Below are positions 18,989-28,177 of a stretch of 32,568 nucleotides of DNA, one piece after another (positions within the stretch are counted from its first letter, which is position 1; each line of letters opens with the position of its first letter). This stretch comes from Pirellulales bacterium (GTDB lineage: Bacteria; Planctomycetota; Planctomycetia; Pirellulales; JAICIG01). The stretch lies in NCBI GenBank assembly GCA_035533075.1, contig DATLUO010000025.1, positions 1 to 32,568 of the forward strand, read 5' to 3'. The notes below the pieces were generated by a model. That model worked only from the letters and a program-made list of their open reading frames with translations. It made no database searches and was not told where the DNA came from. A program made the translations under genes and the position numbers.

Positions 18989-19924
18989 TTAGGAATCAAC
19001 GGTTGCCGACGCACCGAGTCCAAGTTCCTCCAGCGAAGTGGCCGTCATCAACGCACGCGCGAGTTCTTTTAGCCGATCGCTTGGCCAAGTCTGTAGCCGG
19101 TCCACGGCGGCTGGCGGCAATGGGCCGAAGCGGGCTTCGAGTTGGTCGCGCAATAGCTCTCGCTGCCCTTTCAGCACTCCACGCAGCTCGATGTGATCAA
19201 AAAAATCGAGTTCCATCGCTTGCACTCCTGGATCCGGATGATTGCGCACCATATCCTCAAACTTTTGCCGCTGCTCTTCGTCCGTCGGAAAATAGGCACT
19301 CAGGCATTCGCAGAGCAACGTCTTGCGATAAGCGTTTTCAGGGCAATGCACGAGTCGTTCGAGGGCCTCGCCCGCCAACGCTATTTTCCGCTCTTTGGGC
19401 ACCCGCATCAAGGCCGCCAAGGCGACGCCCAGCCAATTATCCTGCCGGACGAACTGCTCCCCATCGAGGGCCGGCAGCCCGACATACGGATAATCGAAAC
19501 GCACGAGCCGGTGTCCCCAGAAATGCTCCTCGTAGGCGTCCCAGCCAAGGCCCTCGAGGCCAACCCGCAAATAGAGTCCGATCGGCAGCACCGGCAAGTC
19601 GTACCTCCGGCGTAGCGGCTCGTAGTAGTGAAACATCCGGCGGCGCAATGGCGCGACCGTGTCGGCAGCTTCGATCTCGACGTGAACCAGAGCCAGCCAA
19701 CTCTCCACCGACCGCCCGTCGGGGCCGGGCACGGCTTCGAGCGTCGGCAACTTGGCGAGGACATCCACGTAACGGCTCTCGCCTTCGAGCGCATCGCTGA
19801 CAATCTCCTTGTCGAGCCATTCGGCGCGGCCAAAGTCGAATCGGGCGGCCCAAGTGGGGAAGAAGAGCCAAAAGAACTCGGCGAAGAATTCTTGCAGCAG
19901 CTTCTTGAAACGCGGATCGTGCAT
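18989..19924 (-). CDS. Rpn/PD-(D/E)XK-type nuclease-like protein with DUF4351-like tail
   Basis: 311-aa protein that starts MHDPRFKKLLQEFFAEFFWL. The layout resembles the Rpn/YhgA-like family of putative DNA endonucleases. VDVLAKLP and LALVHVEIEA supply candidate acidic active-site residues (D...ExE), followed by RRMFHYYEPLRRRYDLPVLP, a typical family signature. The C-terminus (ELLRDQLEARFGPLPPAAVD...SLEELGL) resembles the DUF4351 tail found on many relatives. These proteins are often linked to mobile DNA and recombination. The gene begins 5 bp after the fbp stop on the same strand, so it is probably read from the fbp transcript. Larger ORFs extending further upstream run antisense-free but out of frame with fbp and are not real. 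Confidence 0.78.
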   Translation of the reverse strand: MHDPRFKKLLQEFFAEFFWLFFPTWAARFDFGRAEWLDKEIVSDALEGESRYVDVLAKLPTLEAVPGPDGRSVESWLALVHVEIEAADTVAPLRRRMFHYYEPLRRRYDLPVLPIGLYLRVGLEGLGWDAYEEHFWGHRLVRFDYPYVGLPALDGEQFVRQDNWLGVALAALMRVPKERKIALAGEALERLVHCPENAYRKTLLCECLSAYFPTDEEQRQKFEDMVRNHPDPGVQAMELDFFDHIELRGVLKGQRELLRDQLEARFGPLPPAAVDRLQTWPSDRLKELARALMTATSLEELGLGASATVDS

Positions 19925-19929
19925 CTGAC

Positions 19930-20940
19930 TTATTCCGCCTCCGACTCCCCCAAAAACTCCGCCAGCCGCTCCATCTCGAAGCGGCTGCCGACGTAAAGCG
20001 GGGTCCGCTGGTGCAAGTCGCCGGGCACCAGGTCCAAAATCCGCCGCCGGCCGTCGGTGGCCAGCCCGTCGCCCTGCTCGGCCAGAAAGGCGATCGGGTT
20101 CGCTTCGTAGAGCAGCCGCAGTTTGCCTTCGCCGTAGCGCTGCGTGGGCGGGTAGAGAAACACGCCGCCTTTGAGCAACGTGCGATGAAAGTCGGCCACC
20201 AGCGAGCCGATATACCGCGACGAGTAGACCGCCCCGGCGTCGCCCGATTGCAGCCAGTGCAAGTAGCGGCGGCAACCTTCGGGAAAGCTGGCCGCGTTCG
20301 CCTCGTTGACGGAATACTGGTTGCCGCGCGGCGGCATCTTCAGGTTGGGGTGGCTGAGCACGAAGGCCCCGATCGACAAGTCGAGCGTGAAGCCGTGGAC
20401 GCCGAAGCCGGTCGAGTACACCAGCATGGTCGACGAGCCATAGAGCACATAGCCGGCGGCCACTTGCCGGTGCCCCGGCTGAAGCACGTCGGAGGCCGGG
20501 TCGGCGGTGTTGCTGACATTGCGGCGGAAGATCGAAAAAATCGTCCCCACGCTCACGTTCACGTCGATGTTGCTGGAGCCGTCGAGTGGGTCGAAGACCA
20601 CGATGTATTCGCCATGCTGCGGGTTTTCGAGCACCACGACCGGCTCTTCGTTCTCTTCGGAAGCGAGCACGCCCACGTTGCCGCGATTGCCCAGGGCGTG
20701 CAGCAGGGCCTGGTTGGCGAACACGTCGAGCCGCTGCTGTTGCTCGCCGTGAACGTTGGTTTCGCCCGCCGCCCCCAGCATTTCGCTCAGCCCGGCCCGA
20801 CGCACTTGGGCGGCCACAATCTTGGCGGCCAGCGTGATGCCGCACAGCAGCCAGGAGAAATCGCCGCTGGCCCGCGGGTGACGCAAACGCTGTTGGTCGA
20901 GAATGAACTGGGCCGCGGTCATCGGACTGCTGGCGATCAT
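19930..20940 (-). CDS. fbp: Fructose-1,6-bisphosphatase, class I
   Basis: Gluconeogenic enzyme hydrolysing fructose-1,6-bisphosphate to fructose-6-phosphate. 336 aa, the normal class I length. The hallmark FDPLDGSSNIDVNVSVGT lies at about residues 116-133, with metal-site residues D117 and D120. Further landmarks are LDVFAN, SEENEEP, VYSTGFGVHGF, SRYIGSLVADFHRTLLKGG and KLRLLYEANPIAFLAEQ. The ATG at 20940 (MIASSPMTAAQF) is the only reasonable start. A terminator-like hairpin about 160 bp upstream, on the same strand, suggests control by attenuation or a separate short RNA. A nuclease-like gene follows 5 bp downstream. Confidence 0.95.
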   Translation of the reverse strand: MIASSPMTAAQFILDQQRLRHPRASGDFSWLLCGITLAAKIVAAQVRRAGLSEMLGAAGETNVHGEQQQRLDVFANQALLHALGNRGNVGVLASEENEEPVVVLENPQHGEYIVVFDPLDGSSNIDVNVSVGTIFSIFRRNVSNTADPASDVLQPGHRQVAAGYVLYGSSTMLVYSTGFGVHGFTLDLSIGAFVLSHPNLKMPPRGNQYSVNEANAASFPEGCRRYLHWLQSGDAGAVYSSRYIGSLVADFHRTLLKGGVFLYPPTQRYGEGKLRLLYEANPIAFLAEQGDGLATDGRRRILDLVPGDLHQRTPLYVGSRFEMERLAEFLGESEAE

Positions 20941-21319
20941 CGGAGCACCTCACAGAGAAGGGAATCCGGACGTGAAGGGGACCAGACGGCATTATGCAGG
21001 TGACTTCGCCGCCTTGGAAGGGCACGCCGCGGCGCCGTCCGCAGGCCCGGTGGTCGAGGAAGCTCCGGCTGCGGGTCGACACGGGTTTGCAGAAGAAAAG
21101 AGGCCATCTCGTCAGATGGCCTCGAGCATCGGCCGCCAGCGGGTTGCGTGCCGGCACATCGGCCGCAGAGTGCAGGTTGTGCCGTCCGGCATCGACCACC
21201 GCGGGTTGCGGTTACGAAGTTAAACAGAAACGGCTGAAAGCTCCAATAGCAGTTTTTCATTTTAACTCGACATCGCAAGCGCCGCTTTGTAGGCTGGGCT
21301 GGCTTGATAGCGTTCCCGC
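20941..21319. other. fbp upstream region without a recognisable gene
   Basis: About 380 bp between fbp and the frameshifted pseudogene. No protein-coding frame is convincing. The only clear element is the hairpin plus T-tract at 21093-21123 on the minus strand. The 200 bp upstream of it on that strand could be an fbp leader or a small RNA. Confidence 0.5.
21093..21123 (-). terminator. Intrinsic-terminator-like hairpin in the fbp leader
   Basis: On the minus strand GAGGCCATCT, loop GACG, AGATGGCCTC (complement of 21100-21123) forms a perfect 10-bp stem with a 4-nt loop. It is followed at once by TTTTCTT. This is a textbook rho-independent terminator. It lies about 160 bp before the fbp start, with no minus-strand gene upstream to end. 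It is therefore either an attenuator of fbp or the terminator of an unannotated short RNA. Confidence 0.65.
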
Positions 21320-22816
21320 CTGCGTGATACGCACCCAGTTTTGGCACAGTGTACTTTGCAACAACTAGCCCTGTTCGCGGCCGTCAGTGGCTGTTTGTTC
21401 TTCCCGGTTACTGGTGGGTGAGCTGGCTGCACCGCCGAGACGGCTTCGGTTGGACGTTGCGGCTTACCCTGGGGTTCGTGTGGTCGTTCGCCCTGTTCAG
21501 CCTGCTGGGCGGGCCGTTTCTGTGGTTCGGCGGCAGTTTTGCCGCGTTTTCCTGGATGCTGGGTGGGTTGTGGGCCTTGTTTGTCCCGCTGAGCTGCTGC
21601 TTGTGGTGGCGCACGCGGCACCTCCTTCCGCCGCCGAGGGCACTTTTTGATTCGCATCTGGCAGGGCAAGGCCGTGATGCTGCACCTCGCGTTTCCGCTG
21701 ATGGCCACGTTGCTGATCCAATTATCGCGGCAGGTCAGCGTGCGCCTCTGGCTGTCGCTCGTGGCGGCCGTGTGCTGCGCTCTTGGCTTCAGCTCGTCGT
21801 CGATCTTTCTCGGCTTGGCCCTGATCTCTTGTCTGTCACTTGCCTTGGTCGCCACGATGGAGAGCGGACGAATCACGTTTTTGGCGTTGGCCACGGCAGC
21901 ATGCCTGCCGCTTGTCGGGGAGGGTGCGGCAATTCTCGCCGACACGCATCTCGGCGTGGCCATCGCCGGCACGGCAATGCCCCCGGGGCGAGCAGACGAC
22001 AGCTTGGCAATTCTGGGTCCGCTATTTGTTGTTCGACTGTCTCCGCGGCGGCTGCGCCGACGTGCTGTGGATCGTTTCGCTGCCGCTCGCGGCCCTGTTG
22101 CTCGGCGAGCCGAGACGTCTCGCCTTTCCGATCTATCATCCCCTCGTGCTGCTCTTCGGGCAAAACCTGATGAAGGTGCCGCCCGACCTGATCGCCATTG
22201 CCCGGCGGTTGGAGGCCGACCCCGACATCCCGAGCGGCACGTGATCTTGTGCGGCGAAGAGGTGACGTCGTTTTTGACCCCCTGGTCGCCGCGTTTTCGC
22301 TACGTCGTCACCCGCACGTTCTATCTGCCGTGTGGCGGCCTCAACCCGGAGCTGCGCGAAGGGAGCGAGAGGTTCTTCTTGAACATGGCGGCACACAACG
22401 GCAGATTTGCCGAGGCGGCTTATCGCGCACGGCTGGTTCTGGGCCATCAGCGGCCCATTCCGGCGGCGGTTTTGGCGGGGAGCGTGAAGTTCCGCCTTCC
22501 GCCAATTGCCGACCTGCACCGATTGGCCGACGTGCCCGAGCTTCTCGACCGCTACCATGTGGAATACATCATCACGTCGCCGCCGCTCTGGCTCGAAGAC
22601 CCGGACCGCGATTCGTTGGCAGCCACGTTGCTCGCCCAGCGCGATGAACTCTTTCGCGAATTGGGATTTGAGGAAGTGCATGCCGGCCACGAGCATTCGC
22701 TATGGCGGCGTTCGGCGTCGGCAGCGACTGGCACGCGGCCCTCGCGAACGCTACCCTACAAGCTTCCCGCGCGCGGCGACGCCCGTCGCCGGTTCTCGCC
22801 AAGTTCTTCACCGTAG
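21320..22816 (+). pseudogene. Frameshifted multi-pass membrane protein gene
   Basis: Coding-like sequence is split over all three plus-strand frames. One frame gives LAQCTLQQLALFAAVSGCLF (to about 21395). The next gives PGYWWVSWLHRRDGFGWTLR and further membrane segments (to about 21640). A third gives IWQGKAVMLHLAFPLMATLL with several helices (to about 22025). Another gives RYLLFDCLRGGCADVLWIVS up to about 22240. The earlier frame then resumes with VILCGEEVTSFLTPWSPRFR and ELLDRYHVEYIITSPPLWLE. At least three, probably four, frame changes are needed to join them. The whole would be a membrane protein with a soluble C-terminal domain, possibly DUF6077-like (uncertain). True decay and assembly errors cannot be told apart here. 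Confidence 0.65.
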
Positions 22817-22826
22817 AGATCGTATC

Positions 22827-25151
22827 ATGCACGCTTCCAGGCGCCGTGGACTGCTGGTTGCCGTCGCTTGCCTTTTTGGTTTGCCGCTCGCCGCCGCTTG
22901 CTTTTTTTCTTTGCCGCTCGCCGGCAAGCAAGCCAAGCAGCCCGGCGACGAAGCCAAAGAACCCGACGAGGGAAGCAGCGAGGCCGGGCATTCGTTGCAC
23001 GGCGCCGTGTTCGACGAAGGGCCGCGGCAACGCGCCTACCTGATGGGCGGCACCGGTTCCGTCTCCCTGAAGATCACCACCAAGTCGCCCGAAGCGCAGC
23101 AGTTCTTCGATCAGGGCCTGGGCCAGCTCCACGGCTTTTGGTATTTCGAGGCGGAGCGTTCGTTCCGCCAGGCTGCCGCGATCGATCCGGACTGCGCGAT
23201 GGCCTATTGGGGCATGGCCATGGCCAACCGCGAGAACGGCAAGCGGAGCCGCTGCTTCATCGCCGAGGCCGTCAAACGCAAGGCAGCCGCCACGCCCTAC
23301 GAGGCGGCCTGGATCGACGCACTCGAGCATCACTTCGCTCCCGGCCCCGACGGCCAGCCGCAAGACGACCGGCAGCGCCGGCGTCAGCTTGTCCGCGCCC
23401 TGGAAGAAATCGTGCATGAACATCCGGAAGAGATCGAGGCCAAGGCTTTCTTGGCCCTATTGATTTGGGAGAACAGCGGCTACGGCATCCCCATCGCCAA
23501 CTACGAAGCCGTGGCGGAGCTGCTGCGCGAAGTCCACGCCGTCAGTCCCATGCATCCGGCCCACCACTACGTGATTCATCTTTGGGACAACGATAATGCG
23601 GCGCGGGCGCTGCCGTCGGCGGCAGTTTGCGGGCCGTCGGCGCCGTCCATCGCCCACATGTGGCACATGCCGGCACACATGTATTCGAAGCTAGAGCGCT
23701 ACGCCGACGCCGTCTGGTGTGCGGAGGCCGCGGCCCGCGTCGATCACGCCCACGCGCTCCACGACCGTGTGATGCCCGACCAGATCGACAACTACTCCCA
23801 TAACGGCGAGTGGCTGGTCGAGAACCTGACCTTCATCGGCCGCGTGCGCGACGCCGTCGACGAGGCCGCCCACCTGGCCGAGCTGCCGCGCCACCCGAAA
23901 TACAACAGCATGACGAGCGGTTCGGGCACCAGCAAGCTTGGCCGGCGCCGCCTGCTGGCGATCTTGCCGCAGTTCGAGTTGTGGGACGATTTGTTGCGGC
24001 TGGCGCAGACGGCGAGCTTGGAACCCTCGGACGTGGAAGGGTATTCTGTCCGCCGCCACGGCGCGTTGGGCGCCGCCCTGATCGCGAAGGGCAAGCTGAC
24101 GGAGGCGAAGAGGCACATCGTCGCCCTGCAGGACCTGCGGAGCAAGGTGCAAGCCGAACAAGCCCAGGCCCGCGGCGAGGCGGCCGGCCGTTTCCAGGGC
24201 CGGCTGGCAGTGATCGCCGCCGCGCTCAACGAGCTGCAAGGACGCTGGGCACTGGCCTCGAACGACGTGCCGGCGGCGCTAGCGCACTTCGCGAAGGCCA
24301 AGGATTTGACCAAAGAGTTTCGCTCGCGCGTCGAGTTGCGGGCCGGCAACAAGGCGAAGGCCGAGCAGCTTGCCCGCGAGGCCGTCCAGGTAGGGAAAAA
24401 CCACGTGCTGCCGCTGGCCAACTGCGTGGAAGTGCTCTATGCCTGCGGCAAGTCGGGCAAGGCGGCCGAGGAGTTCCGCAAGCTGCAAGCGATTTCGGCC
24501 TTTATCGACCGCGACGTTCCGATCTTTAAGCGGCTCGACGAGTTGGCGCCCAAACTTGGGTTGCCGAGCGAGTGGCGAATGCCCTATCAGCCCTCCGGAG
24601 ATCTGGGCGAGCGGCCCGATCTGGCTTCGTTCGGCCCTGCCCGCTGGCGCCCGTCGCCTGCGCCGGAGTGGACGCTGCCCGACGATCGCGGCGAATCCGT
24701 TTCGCTGGCTCAATATCGAGGCCGGCCGCTCGTGCTGATTTTTTATCTGGGCTTCGGCTGTCTGCACTGCGTGGAACAATTGAACGCCTTCGCTCCGAGA
24801 CAAGCGGAGTTCGCCCGATTGGACATCGACCTGGTGGCGATCGGCACCGACGAGGTCGATGTCTTGCGCGCCTCGCTGGAGGCCCGCGCGGCCGCCGGGC
24901 AGCCGCCCTTGCCGATCAAGCTCTTGTCGGACGCGGGGCTGAGCGTCTTCAAGAGCTATCGGGCCTACGACGATTTCGAGGACCTTCCGTTGCACGCCAC
25001 GTTCCTGATCGACAAAAAGGGGCTCGTGCGCTGGCAGGACATCAGTGCAGAACCCTTCACGGACGCCACGTTTTTGCTCGACGAAGCGCAGCGGCTGTTG
25101 CGTTTGCCGTCTGCGACCGGCGAGCCGAGAAGCGCCGGCACGAATTTCTGA
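22827..25151 (+). CDS. Exported TPR-like protein with C-terminal redoxin domain
   Basis: 774-aa protein. A signal peptide (about 1-33) contains a duplicated 10-residue hydrophobic unit (ACLFGLPLAA, ACFFSLPLAG). Residues 75-600 are helical repeats that start with FFDQGLGQLHGFWYFEAERS and AAAIDPDCAMAYWGMAMAN, the TPR-like opening of a known group of secreted bacterial proteins. The C-terminal 160 residues form an AhpC/TSA-Redoxin domain: a strand (LVLIFYLGF), then C645-L-H-C648 and VEQLNAF, and ATFLIDKKGLVRWQD. The CxxC suggests a thiol-disulfide role, though peroxiredoxins usually have one Cys here. The ATG at 22827 begins the signal peptide; the in-frame sequence before it lies in the pseudogene. 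Confidence 0.85.
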   Translation: MHASRRRGLLVAVACLFGLPLAAACFFSLPLAGKQAKQPGDEAKEPDEGSSEAGHSLHGAVFDEGPRQRAYLMGGTGSVSLKITTKSPEAQQFFDQGLGQLHGFWYFEAERSFRQAAAIDPDCAMAYWGMAMANRENGKRSRCFIAEAVKRKAAATPYEAAWIDALEHHFAPGPDGQPQDDRQRRRQLVRALEEIVHEHPEEIEAKAFLALLIWENSGYGIPIANYEAVAELLREVHAVSPMHPAHHYVIHLWDNDNAARALPSAAVCGPSAPSIAHMWHMPAHMYSKLERYADAVWCAEAAARVDHAHALHDRVMPDQIDNYSHNGEWLVENLTFIGRVRDAVDEAAHLAELPRHPKYNSMTSGSGTSKLGRRRLLAILPQFELWDDLLRLAQTASLEPSDVEGYSVRRHGALGAALIAKGKLTEAKRHIVALQDLRSKVQAEQAQARGEAAGRFQGRLAVIAAALNELQGRWALASNDVPAALAHFAKAKDLTKEFRSRVELRAGNKAKAEQLAREAVQVGKNHVLPLANCVEVLYACGKSGKAAEEFRKLQAISAFIDRDVPIFKRLDELAPKLGLPSEWRMPYQPSGDLGERPDLASFGPARWRPSPAPEWTLPDDRGESVSLAQYRGRPLVLIFYLGFGCLHCVEQLNAFAPRQAEFARLDIDLVAIGTDEVDVLRASLEARAAAGQPPLPIKLLSDAGLSVFKSYRAYDDFEDLPLHATFLIDKKGLVRWQDISAEPFTDATFLLDEAQRLLRLPSATGEPRSAGTNF

Positions 25152-25595
25152 ATAGCCGTGGGCAACGGCATCGGTAGCTGGGGCAAAGCTGGCCGCGCTC
25201 GATAGAAACACTCGTCCAACGCGCGGCCGGCCAGCGATGCCCCTTGCCCAGTCGCCCGATCTGGGCATGAAGCTCGCGATTTCAGGTTGTGTTGATCGGC
25301 TGCCAATTATTCGCATGAGCGGACTTACTGTTCCGCCCCTGGCGTTCGGATTGCGATTTCGCGAGGACAGATCGTTTCCTCGAATGACGGGGATTTTTCG
25401 CGGTAATCTAACAATCAACGCACAGTACCCTAATGTTTGACGGTTATTCTCGTGTCCAGTTCCGGTTCGGCGATTCATTCGCCTAGGGGAGAATGAGCGA
25501 ACAGCACCAGAACCAATCGAATGATAGGCGAACGAAATTATGCGTTTCAGGTTTTCCCGCAGTTGTGCTCCCACGTTTTTTGAAAGGATGTTTGC
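25152..25595. other. Intergenic gap before the first DUF1559 gene
   Basis: 444 bp without a recognised gene. A TTGACG at 25437-25442 resembles a -35 box but has no -10 partner at 16-18 bp. Short ORFs here (25237-25440 and 25493 onward) have no family features. AAAGGA at 25583-25588 is a good ribosome site for the DUF1559 gene at 25596. Confidence 0.55.
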
Positions 25596-26735
25596 ATGAA
25601 ATCGACCCTTCGTCGACCGCGTACGAGACGCGGTTTCACTCTCGTCGAGCTGTTGGTGGTGATGATCATCATCGGCTTGCTCATCGCCTTGTTGTTGCCC
25701 GCGGTGCAGTCCGCGCGCGAAACGGCCAGGCGCAGCCAATGCACCAACAACATGAAGCAGATCGCGCTGGCCTGCCTCACCTATGAATCGAACTACAAGG
25801 TGCTGCCGCCGCGCACGATTTACATTGGTACCAGTGGCCTGCCCAGCTCGCTTAACATCACGGGTGCAAAATTCACGGGCGTCGGCGCCCTGATCCTGCC
25901 GTACCTCGATCAGGCTAAGATGGCGAACCAGTGGAATTACAACTATCCGTGGTGTTACGGCACGGGCGTCCTCAATTCCGGCGTGAGCTCGAGCGCCAAC
26001 GTGGTGAACCTGCAGATCGCCAACACACAAATGCCGATCTTCATGTGCCCCAGCGCGCCAAACCCGCGCATTCCCTTCCCCGACGCAATCGCCATTGCCA
26101 ACCGCGGGCTCCCGAACTACGGCTTCTCGACCACAGCCACTACGGTTCAGTTCGGTTACTGCGATTATTCGATCCAGGAAGGTCTCAACTACGACGCCGC
26201 GATCGCCTACGCCGGTTATTCGTCATCTGGCTTGGCGGCACCCTTCAACGACACCACGCAATGGGGCGGCACGCTGCCGGGGCCCTTCTGGCACGCCGGC
26301 TCGACTACGTTTGGTACCCCGATCGCGATGATCACCGACGGCACGTCGGAGACCATCGGCTGGATCGAAGACGCCGGCCGGCCCGCGCTGTACTACGGCG
26401 GTAAACTGGCCGTCAAGAACCTCGGCGATCCCGGCGTGACCGGCGCCGTCGTCACCACCGACGGATGGGGTTGGGCCGACACGGAGATCGGCTCGTTCAT
26501 TTGCGGCGCCGTCGGCGGAACGAGTTCGGCCATCACCACCGTGCTCGGACCCAATGCCGGCACATGCTTTGTCAACTGCGTCAACGACTCGGAGATCTAC
26601 GCCTTCCATCCGGGCGGAGCGATGGTCGCCTACGTCGACGGCTCGGTCCACTATGAAAGCATCGACGTGGCGCCAAATACTCTCGGGGCGCTGTGTACGA
26701 TGAACGCGGGAGAAATCATCACGAATCCCGACTGA
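25596..26735 (+). CDS. DUF1559 pseudopilin-like protein 1
   Basis: 379-aa planctomycete-type protein. The N-terminus [20 protein letters not shown] is a type IV pilin/type II secretion pseudopilin signal: G before F is the prepilin peptidase site, E is at +5 and a hydrophobic helix follows. The DUF1559 body carries [20 protein letters not shown] and ends with the H-X9-DG motif [12 protein letters not shown]. Several cysteines (WCYG, MCPSAP, ICGAV, TCFVNC) suggest disulfides outside the cytoplasm. AAAGGA precedes the ATG at a good distance. It is closely related to the gene at 29374. Such proteins are probably assembled or anchored at the membrane; the role is unproven. Confidence 0.92.
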   Translation: MKSTLRRPRTRRGFTLVELLVVMIIIGLLIALLLPAVQSARETARRSQCTNNMKQIALACLTYESNYKVLPPRTIYIGTSGLPSSLNITGAKFTGVGALILPYLDQAKMANQWNYNYPWCYGTGVLNSGVSSSANVVNLQIANTQMPIFMCPSAPNPRIPFPDAIAIANRGLPNYGFSTTATTVQFGYCDYSIQEGLNYDAAIAYAGYSSSGLAAPFNDTTQWGGTLPGPFWHAGSTTFGTPIAMITDGTSETIGWIEDAGRPALYYGGKLAVKNLGDPGVTGAVVTTDGWGWADTEIGSFICGAVGGTSSAITTVLGPNAGTCFVNCVNDSEIYAFHPGGAMVAYVDGSVHYESIDVAPNTLGALCTMNAGEIITNPD

Positions 26736-26777
26736 GTAGTAGGCACGTTTGTTTTCTCCGTGCCTCTCGGTTCCGCG

Positions 26778-26861
26778 GCCGGGTGACGTCCCATGACGTT
26801 CGTCGCCCGGCTGCGTCCGCCCTAGCAAGAAGCACGTGCCTCCGCCGGGCGCGCCCGGCGG
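26778..26861. repeat. Two strong hairpins after DUF1559 gene 1
   Basis: Hairpin 1 (26778-26811) pairs GCCGGGTGACG with CGTCGCCCGGC (11 bp including one T-G wobble) around a 12-nt loop. Hairpin 2 is the perfect palindrome CCGCCGGGCGCGCCCGGCGG (26842-26861). Neither has a T-tract, so they may protect the transcript end or be repeat elements rather than intrinsic terminators. Confidence 0.5.
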
Positions 26862-26926
26862 GGGCGATGATGGGCAGCCAGAAGCCTGTCTGCCCGTCAT
26901 CGCCCTAACGCAGGGAATCCATCCCC

Positions 26927-28177
26927 ATGAAAAGAAATCCGGTCCCCCACATTCTGGCGACGTTGGTCGGCCTGGCGCTGCTCGGCAGGGAGGCCGTTGT
27001 GCCTGCCGAAGTTCAACTGTTGGGCTCGGCGAGCTTCGCCGGCAACGCCAGCGATAGGTCGAACGACGATGCCACATTGGAAGGCGGCGTACCGGCAAAT
27101 CGCTTTGGAGGGATTTCGGCGATTGAGTACAGCGGTGCCGACGACCGCTACCTGGTGCTTTCGGATCGCGGTCCGGCCGACGGCGCCACGTCGTATCGTT
27201 GCCGGTTTCACGTGCTGCGGCTTGCGGTCAGTCCCGATTCGGCCACGCCGGTGGTCGCCGATCTGGTGTCGACCGTCTTCTTACGTAACGAGCAGGGCCG
27301 AAACCTGACCGGCTCGGCGGCCGCCTTTGATGACAAGCAGCCGAATCGCGGCTTGCGGTTCGATCCCGAATCGATCCGGCGGGTGAAGGACCGGTTTTAT
27401 ATGTCCGATGAGTATGGTCCATTCATCGCCGAGTTTTCGACGGCAGGCGATCGCCAGCGGTTGCTGGGCGTGCCGACTCGATTTCAGGCTTTGCACCCGG
27501 CGGCAACCCCCGAGGAAGAGGCGAGGCTGAATTCCAGCGGTCGCCAGACCAATGCCGGTCTGGAAGGCATGGCGGTTACTCCCGACGGACGCAGCCTGCT
27601 GGCCATCATGCAGCGGCCGCTGATCCAAGACAGCGCGGCCGGTTCCAAGGGAGGCAAGCGTCAGGGACGCAACAATCGCGTGCTTGAAGTCAACCTGGCC
27701 GACGGCCGGACGCGCGAATACGTTTATGTTCTGGACGACGACGGCTACGGTGTAAGCGAGGTGTTGGCCGTCAACAATCATGAGTTCCTGGTGCTGGAGC
27801 GAGACGGCAAGGGCGGAAACGAGGCCGAGTGCAAGCGGATCTACAAGATCGACGTGACTGGGGCCGGCGACGTGAGCGGCGTCGAGACGTTGCCGGCGGG
27901 GCCACTTGCCGAAAAGATCAAGCCCGTCAAGAAGACGCTGCTCGTCGACCTGCTCGACCCGCGCTTTGGCATCCGGGGACCCCATTGCCCCGAAAAGATG
28001 GAAGGGCTGGCCTTTGGCCCCGACCTCGCTGATGGCCGCCGATTGTTGATTCTGGCCTGCGACAGCGACTTTGACGAAAAGCGTCCGACCGTGTTCTATG
28101 CGTTTGCGGTGGACCCCAACGACCTGCCGGGATTCGGCTGGTCGTATGGCCCGGAGAGCGCGTCCCACAACAAGTGA
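26927..28177 (+). CDS. Exported esterase-like/phytase-like beta-propeller protein
   Basis: 416-aa protein with a signal peptide (about 1-26). The mature part resembles the 'esterase-like activity of phytase' family (PF13449): GGISAIEYSGADDRYLVLSD, DRGPADG, FDPESIRRVKDRFYMSDEYG, NAGLEGMAVTPDGRSLLAIM, EVLAVNNHEFLVLERDGKGG and EKMEGLAFGPDLADGRRLLI. These recurring motifs and acidic residues fit a calcium-binding propeller. The substrate is unknown, perhaps a phosphoester. It sits 191 bp after the first DUF1559 gene, and its stop overlaps the next possible start (GTGA), so it and the zinc-ribbon gene are likely read together. Confidence 0.83.
   Translation: MKRNPVPHILATLVGLALLGREAVVPAEVQLLGSASFAGNASDRSNDDATLEGGVPANRFGGISAIEYSGADDRYLVLSDRGPADGATSYRCRFHVLRLAVSPDSATPVVADLVSTVFLRNEQGRNLTGSAAAFDDKQPNRGLRFDPESIRRVKDRFYMSDEYGPFIAEFSTAGDRQRLLGVPTRFQALHPAATPEEEARLNSSGRQTNAGLEGMAVTPDGRSLLAIMQRPLIQDSAAGSKGGKRQGRNNRVLEVNLADGRTREYVYVLDDDGYGVSEVLAVNNHEFLVLERDGKGGNEAECKRIYKIDVTGAGDVSGVETLPAGPLAEKIKPVKKTLLVDLLDPRFGIRGPHCPEKMEGLAFGPDLADGRRLLILACDSDFDEKRPTVFYAFAVDPNDLPGFGWSYGPESASHNK

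Noticed and set aside
19925-21199. Upstream 5' extension of the Rpn-like gene (736-aa frame)
   Set aside because: Beyond 19924 the frame runs through fbp in the wrong frame and through the fbp leader hairpin; only the 311-aa C-terminal part is family-like.
21342-21360. Possible sigma-54 promoter (TTGGCAC...TTTGCA)
   Set aside because: The GG and GC dinucleotides are 13 bases apart instead of 10, and what follows is a pseudogene.
25493-25786. 97-aa plus-strand ORF starting MSEQHQNQSN
   Set aside because: Its second half is an out-of-frame reading of the DUF1559 N-terminus; the first half shows no family features.
24279-26030. 583-aa minus-strand frame across the TPR-redoxin and DUF1559 genes
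   Set aside because: It crosses two identified plus-strand genes and an intergenic gap with no motif of its own.
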